From Spinacia oleracea (taxonomy: Eukaryota; Streptophyta; Magnoliopsida; Caryophyllales; Amaranthaceae): a stretch of DNA of 64,000 nucleotides. The translations under genes and the position numbers were made by a program. The notes under the pieces are model-generated. The model worked only from the letters and a program-made list of their open reading frames with translations. It was not told where the DNA came from and made no database searches. The DNA is taken from contig NC_079492.1 of NCBI RefSeq assembly GCF_020520425.1, positions 142,232,361-142,296,360 of the forward strand. Reading direction: 5' to 3'. Positions 60,101 to 64,000 of the stretch are shown in pieces (the stretch's first letter is position 1; each line of letters starts with the position of its first letter).

Positions 60101-61084
60101 AATTAGAACACTAAGTGGTTTGAAAAGAACAAATACAACTAATAAAAGAACATATATTTGTTGTTCAATTCTTTTCGTCCCTTTCATTCTGTTCTTTTGT
60201 TTGATAAGGAAAAAGAAAATATTGTTCTTTTTCATGTGTTTTGTTCTCTTGTTCTTTTTTTTGTTGTCTTTTAAAAAAAAAATTGAGTTTTTGTTATTTA
60301 CTTTTGATTTTGTTCTTTGTGTTTTCTAAAAAAGTTGTTCTTTTTTTAATTATTTTGTGTTCTTTTAATTTTTTTTTAAATTTTTTAAAATATTATCGAT
60401 AATATGTTCTTTTTTGTTTTTCTGTTGCATTTTTCACATGATGTTCTTTTTGTAAAATAGTTGTTCGTTTTATAGTGTATAAAGAGAGAAAATATGTTAT
60501 TTTTAATTTTGTACATTTTCTTTAGTTTTTTAACATTAGTGTTTTTTTCAGCTTTTGGTTAATGTTCTTTTCATTTACTCTATTATGTTCTTTCTGTTTA
60601 GTTTCTTATGTTCTTTTTTGTATTTTTTTGTTTTTTTTGCATTTTCTTTAATGTTTTTGCGTTTTGGTGCAGGTGCACGTAGATCTACGTGCAGGCCCCT
60701 GCACCATCCGCGCGTTGTGCAAAATGGTGGGGGTTGAATGATGAAATTTAGTGGGTATTTTTTCCTTTTTTTAACCTTTTTCAATTTTCTTTTTTCTGTG
60801 TATAAATATCATAGGTTTGTTATGTTTTTTTAAAGATTTAATTTACTTCATATGTAAAACATGTCATTTTTGGATAAATTATACTCGAATTAAAAAATTT
60901 CAATTTTAAATCATTGGGTGTTTTATAATTCATTCTAAAAGTGAACCTAACATTATGAATGGATTTAAAATCCATTCCAAGATTAAACCAAACAACTTTA
61001 AGTTGGTATGAGATTTTGAATCCATACCTCCCTGGTATGAGATTTCTTAACATTCTATTCCAGTTTATTGAACCAAACGACCCC
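57104..61084. mobile_element. Large Harbinger-like non-autonomous element with nested insert
   Basis: Left end ggggtcgcttgattgggcat and right end (reverse complement) ggggtcgtttggttcaataa, with further paired ggaatgg / ccattcc and tctcatacc / ggtatgaga blocks, and taa on both sides (57101-57103, 61085-61087). 3,981 bp in all, but about 3.1 kb belongs to a second element inside. No transposase recognised. The left arm contains a GC-rich ccaccgtcgaagaccattac stretch of unknown origin. Confidence 0.7.
57646..60728. mobile_element. Nested element with arrays of GTTCTTTT motifs
   Basis: Left end aaaatgcgcaaatttgatgg-tacagg and right end (reverse complement) attttgcacaacgcgcggat-ggtgcagg are diverged inverted repeats, continuing as gatctaggtgcacc / gatctacgtgcacc. 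Inside, the octamer GTTCTTTT or its complement occurs more than thirty times: AAAAGAAC in the left part (57755-58385), GTTCTTTT at 58840-59160, both at 59670-60150, and GTTCTTTT at 60190-60620. No protein of known family; open frames here are low-complexity. Superfamily uncertain (Mutator-like is my guess). Confidence 0.55.
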
Positions 61085-61214
61085 TAAATCGTACCTTATG
61101 GTAAAGAGCTTTCCAGGCATTATCATCATTAGCAGCCTTTCGCATAAGTCAATTGTTCATCGAGAGACGACAGAGAAGCTAGGATAATCCAAATAACTGA
61201 GCGCATGAGTAGTA

Positions 61215-61579
61215 ATCTCCGACACCAACATTTCCGTCATCGAAGCGCTTGTCTGCTTCTCCGCCGCCAAAACTAACGTCGGCATTTCACCACCGTTCTC
61301 CGTCACTGGCGTACGATACCGCGCTCAAAACGTTGCCGTTGCAGGAACACTTCTAATTAAAACCACCACTACTAATACCACTAGTATCTTCTGATTCTCT
61401 TTCCTTCTTGGAATTCGGTTGTTTTCCACCACCTTTCAACGACGAAAACACAACGGCGGGAGAAAATCGAACGACGACGACAACAAAAGTAAAGCAAAGT
61501 ACGATTGCGGCGAAAGCTACAATGAAGGAGTACGATGGAAAGAAGGATGATATAATAATCTCCATTCATACGACATTAA
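61215..61579. repeat. 365-bp direct repeat, copy 1
   Basis: From atctccgacaccaacatttc to catacgacattaa, seemingly identical to 62548-62912 at a distance of 1,333 bp. It is GC-richer than its surroundings. The plus strand is open for about 57 codons (SDTNISVIEALVCFSAAKTN..., then VTGVRYRAQNVAVAG) and closes soon after; I do not recognise the protein. Confidence 0.92.
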
Positions 61580-62269
61580 TTATGGGCGCTGTTAAACGAA
61601 TTACAGCGCTTTTAATAAACGCTATTAATGCTACCCCATTTAAAAAGCACTCAATATATAAGCACTGTAGATGCTCAATGTAAACGCCAAATTACTGATT
61701 TGTTTTAATATTAGAATACTGGTTACCATTGTTATTTAAACTTTTTATATGGGATTATTTACTGTCGTTTTTTTTTGTTTAATAATTAATCAACCAACGA
61801 CACCTGCAATTTAAAATTAAAAAAATAGATATTCTAATGCAAGATTCTAAATCCATTAACAACAACATAAAGCCATTTCATTCTCAATTATATCAAATAA
61901 AAACTTCATAGATTTTAACGATGTCTAATACAAATTCTTGTAAACTAGGGGAAAAACTACACATAAAACAAAAAAGATGAACATGACCCGCCCACTGAGT
62001 TCTTGATCACTGAGTTCTCACTTCGTTGATTTGTTCTTGATCACTAGAACATTTTATTGAAATATATACATCTTCACGAATATACATATGATTGTGATAG
62101 CTGATCTCGTTCCATGAATCCAATATCATATTATCCACAATCAATGCCATTCTTTTTAGCGAGAGCACTACAAAATCAATAAGGTCAATTAATCACCAGT
62201 CATTAAAAAATTTATAAAGTAATACATAAATTTATTACACATACCTTTCTATCTGCAAATACTTGGTGC
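61580..62269. other. Spacer between the two repeat copies
   Basis: AT-rich, no recognised gene. Immediately right of copy 1 the words tatgggcgctgttaaacg, acagcgcttttaataaacgc and gctattaatgc suggest a small decayed inverted repeat. Confidence 0.45.
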
Positions 62270-62547
62270 ACAATTTTATTTTATTTTTTGGCAAATAATA
62301 ATAAGCTTTATTTACCAAGTAATCAGAGTATTAACAAACTCTGAAAACACCACCTGTCCACCAGACACAACAACAACAACAAGCTAACCAAAACAAGCTA
62401 GCTAAGGCTAACAGCAACCACTACTGACATCTACACTCAACATTAAACATAATGTTGCTAACAACAGTTTTGACTGGATCAACATGATCCCTAAACACCT
62501 TAAAATTTCTTTGCAACCAGATACAGTAAACTGACTCAATGAAAGCT
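62270..62547 (-). mobile_element. 5'-truncated LINE tail
   Basis: The minus strand reads IESVYCIWLQRNFKVF, the C-terminal end typical of plant L1 LINEs after the reverse transcriptase zinc-binding region, then stops and continues into a 3' UTR ending in an A-rich tail (ccaaaaaataaaataaaatt near 62290-62271). The coding part begins abruptly where repeat copy 2 starts, as expected of a 5'-truncated insertion. Confidence 0.65.
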
Positions 62548-62912
62548 ATCTCCGACACCAACATTTCCGTCATCGAAGCGCTTGTCTGCTTCTCCGCCGC
62601 CAAAACTAACGTCGGCATTTCACCACCGTTCTCCGTCACTGGCGTACGATACCGCGCTCAAAACGTTGCCGTTGCAGGAACACTTCTAATTAAAACCACC
62701 ACTACTAATACCACTAGTATCTTCTGATTCTCTTTCCTTCTTGGAATTCGGTTGTTTTCCACCACCTTTCAACGACGAAAACACAACGGCGGGAGAAAAT
62801 CGAACGACGACGACAACAAAAGTAAAGCAAAGTACGATTGCGGCGAAAGCTACAATGAAGGAGTACGATGGAAAGAAGGATGATATAATAATCTCCATTC
62901 ATACGACATTAA
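62548..62912. repeat. 365-bp direct repeat, copy 2
   Basis: Same sequence as 61215-61579 as far as I can read. Here the left border is the truncated 5' end of the LINE tail. Right of the repeat, aagctccaatgtacatg begins unrelated sequence. Confidence 0.92.
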
Positions 62913-64000
62913 AGCTCCAATGTACATGAAAAAACCCTAGAAATTTTGAAATTAGGGAAAATTTCGTCAATTTTTTGCGACGATTTTAAGTGGAAATGCG
63001 CCAATTTTCCCTCTAACTCGTTTCTTTAAGGTAAAACTGATTGCTAAACGTCGAGTTTTAAATATTGACACATGCATGTCACCTACAGTGAAATCAATCA
63101 ATACCTAGTATTTGAAAAAGAAGACCATTAAAAAAGAAGACACTTAAAATCAATTGTCTATGGCTTTATGGTTACAATTGAATCCTTGATTTAAAATTAA
63201 AAGACACGTCTTTTAATTATAATTTAAACTTGCGTTTTAAATTTGTTTCTTCTTAAAAAATAGAAATAATTCGCCTAATTTATTTTTTAAAAATACTTTC
63301 TTCCCAAAATAAAAACAATAAATATTTATTAAATAAAATATATTTAAATAAATATTTAAAATCAACTCTAATAAAAAAATCACTTAAAAATACTTTAAAA
63401 ATATAATAAATAAATTTATAATTTAATAAAAATACGGGTATTACATAAGTAAATGACTAATAAATGTTTTCCAAAAATAAATCATATCTTGTGGTAATGT
63501 TTATCAAATTTTCTACAATTTATATATTTTGTATGAGTCATCCCTTACACTCAGAAAGTCATAGCAAGAGTGTTTATCTAGCATCAAAAATATATTGACA
63601 AAATTTACTAAAATAGTAACTTAATAATTAGGAACAACACATTTATATTTATAACCAAAACAATAAATTATATATATGATGATAACTTAGACCATATAAT
63701 TATTTACCACATATTTTATATGGTTTCTAACCTAGACTCATAAATATATGATAACTATAACCGTTGTGATTAAATTATATAAAATTTAACATACAACACG
63801 AGTCCTAACATAGACTCAAATTATATTTTAGTACAATGTAATCCGTATGTTATAAAGCTATATCAACATATGTAACTCGGACTTTAAATTTAAATCTCTT
63901 AAAAAATACTCAAAATTTGAAATAAATTTTGTTTCAATTTCAACACCTAAAATTTTATAGAAATCGTGAATTTCTTTCTTTTTATATAACCTAATTTCTC
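62913..64000. other. AT-rich terminal spacer
   Basis: Very AT-rich (long runs of aaatatttaaataaa type). Short possible leader-like stretch at 62930-63010. No coding exon, RNA gene or bounded transposon recognised up to the window end. Confidence 0.5.

Noticed and set aside
61353-61569. Two overlapping minus-strand open frames in the 365-bp repeat, present in both copies
   Set aside because: Both exist only because the repeat is duplicated; composition and lack of family resemblance give no support for coding on this strand.

Overview
The window is a piece of a plant (eudicot) nuclear chromosome: split genes with GT/AG introns, AT-rich spacers, and many short transposons whose ends read like CTCCCTCCG and that sit in introns and between genes. 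The proteins are ordinary dicot house-keeping and regulatory proteins. The style of the Stowaway-like repeats (frequent 'cggagta' ends) reminds me of Amaranthaceae (spinach or beet relatives), but that is inference. I see no bacterial or organellar block, no rRNA or host tRNA gene, and no CRISPR.

Layout, left to right. 1-3.5 kb: the copper chaperone for superoxide dismutase (CCS, minus, 3' end cut by the window edge). 4.6-9.5 kb: a COMPASS-Shg1/BOD1-like protein (minus). 11.2-18.1 kb (leader to about 20.3 kb): a YTH-domain m6A reader of the plant DC/ECT12 type (minus). 20-28 kb: gene-poor, with MITEs, a tandem repeat and decayed Copia pieces. 27.9-30.0 kb: a group-I bHLH factor (minus). 30-37.5 kb: a transposon park. 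37.7-40.3 kb: GPN-loop GTPase 3 (plus). 42.1-44.1 kb: a second bHLH of the same subfamily (plus). 44.2-49.1 kb: more transposons, including a MULE that carries pieces of two host genes. 49.2-51.2 kb: a hydroxypyruvate/glyoxylate reductase of the HPR3 type (plus). 52.0-54.5 kb: sulfiredoxin (minus). 54.5-64 kb: no confident host gene; two nested large DNA elements, a 365-bp perfect direct repeat and a LINE tail.

I rebuilt exon structures by hand for seven genes and the start of CCS; in each, reading phase is kept across every proposed junction. The genes do not form one pathway. CCS (activates Cu/Zn SOD) and sulfiredoxin (repairs over-oxidised peroxiredoxin) both serve redox defence, and HPR acts in photorespiration, but they are about 50 kb apart and this is probably chance.

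Most worth a second look: the two-gene Pack-MULE at 45.6-48.2 kb; a bHLH whose DNA-contact histidine is replaced, beside a paralogue that keeps it; a hAT element with a tRNA-like core and a copy-specific 159-bp triplication; an element with more than thirty GTTCTTTT/AAAAGAAC motifs; and a duplicated acceptor in the HPR intron that would add an in-frame stop. I found no clearly new multi-gene system.
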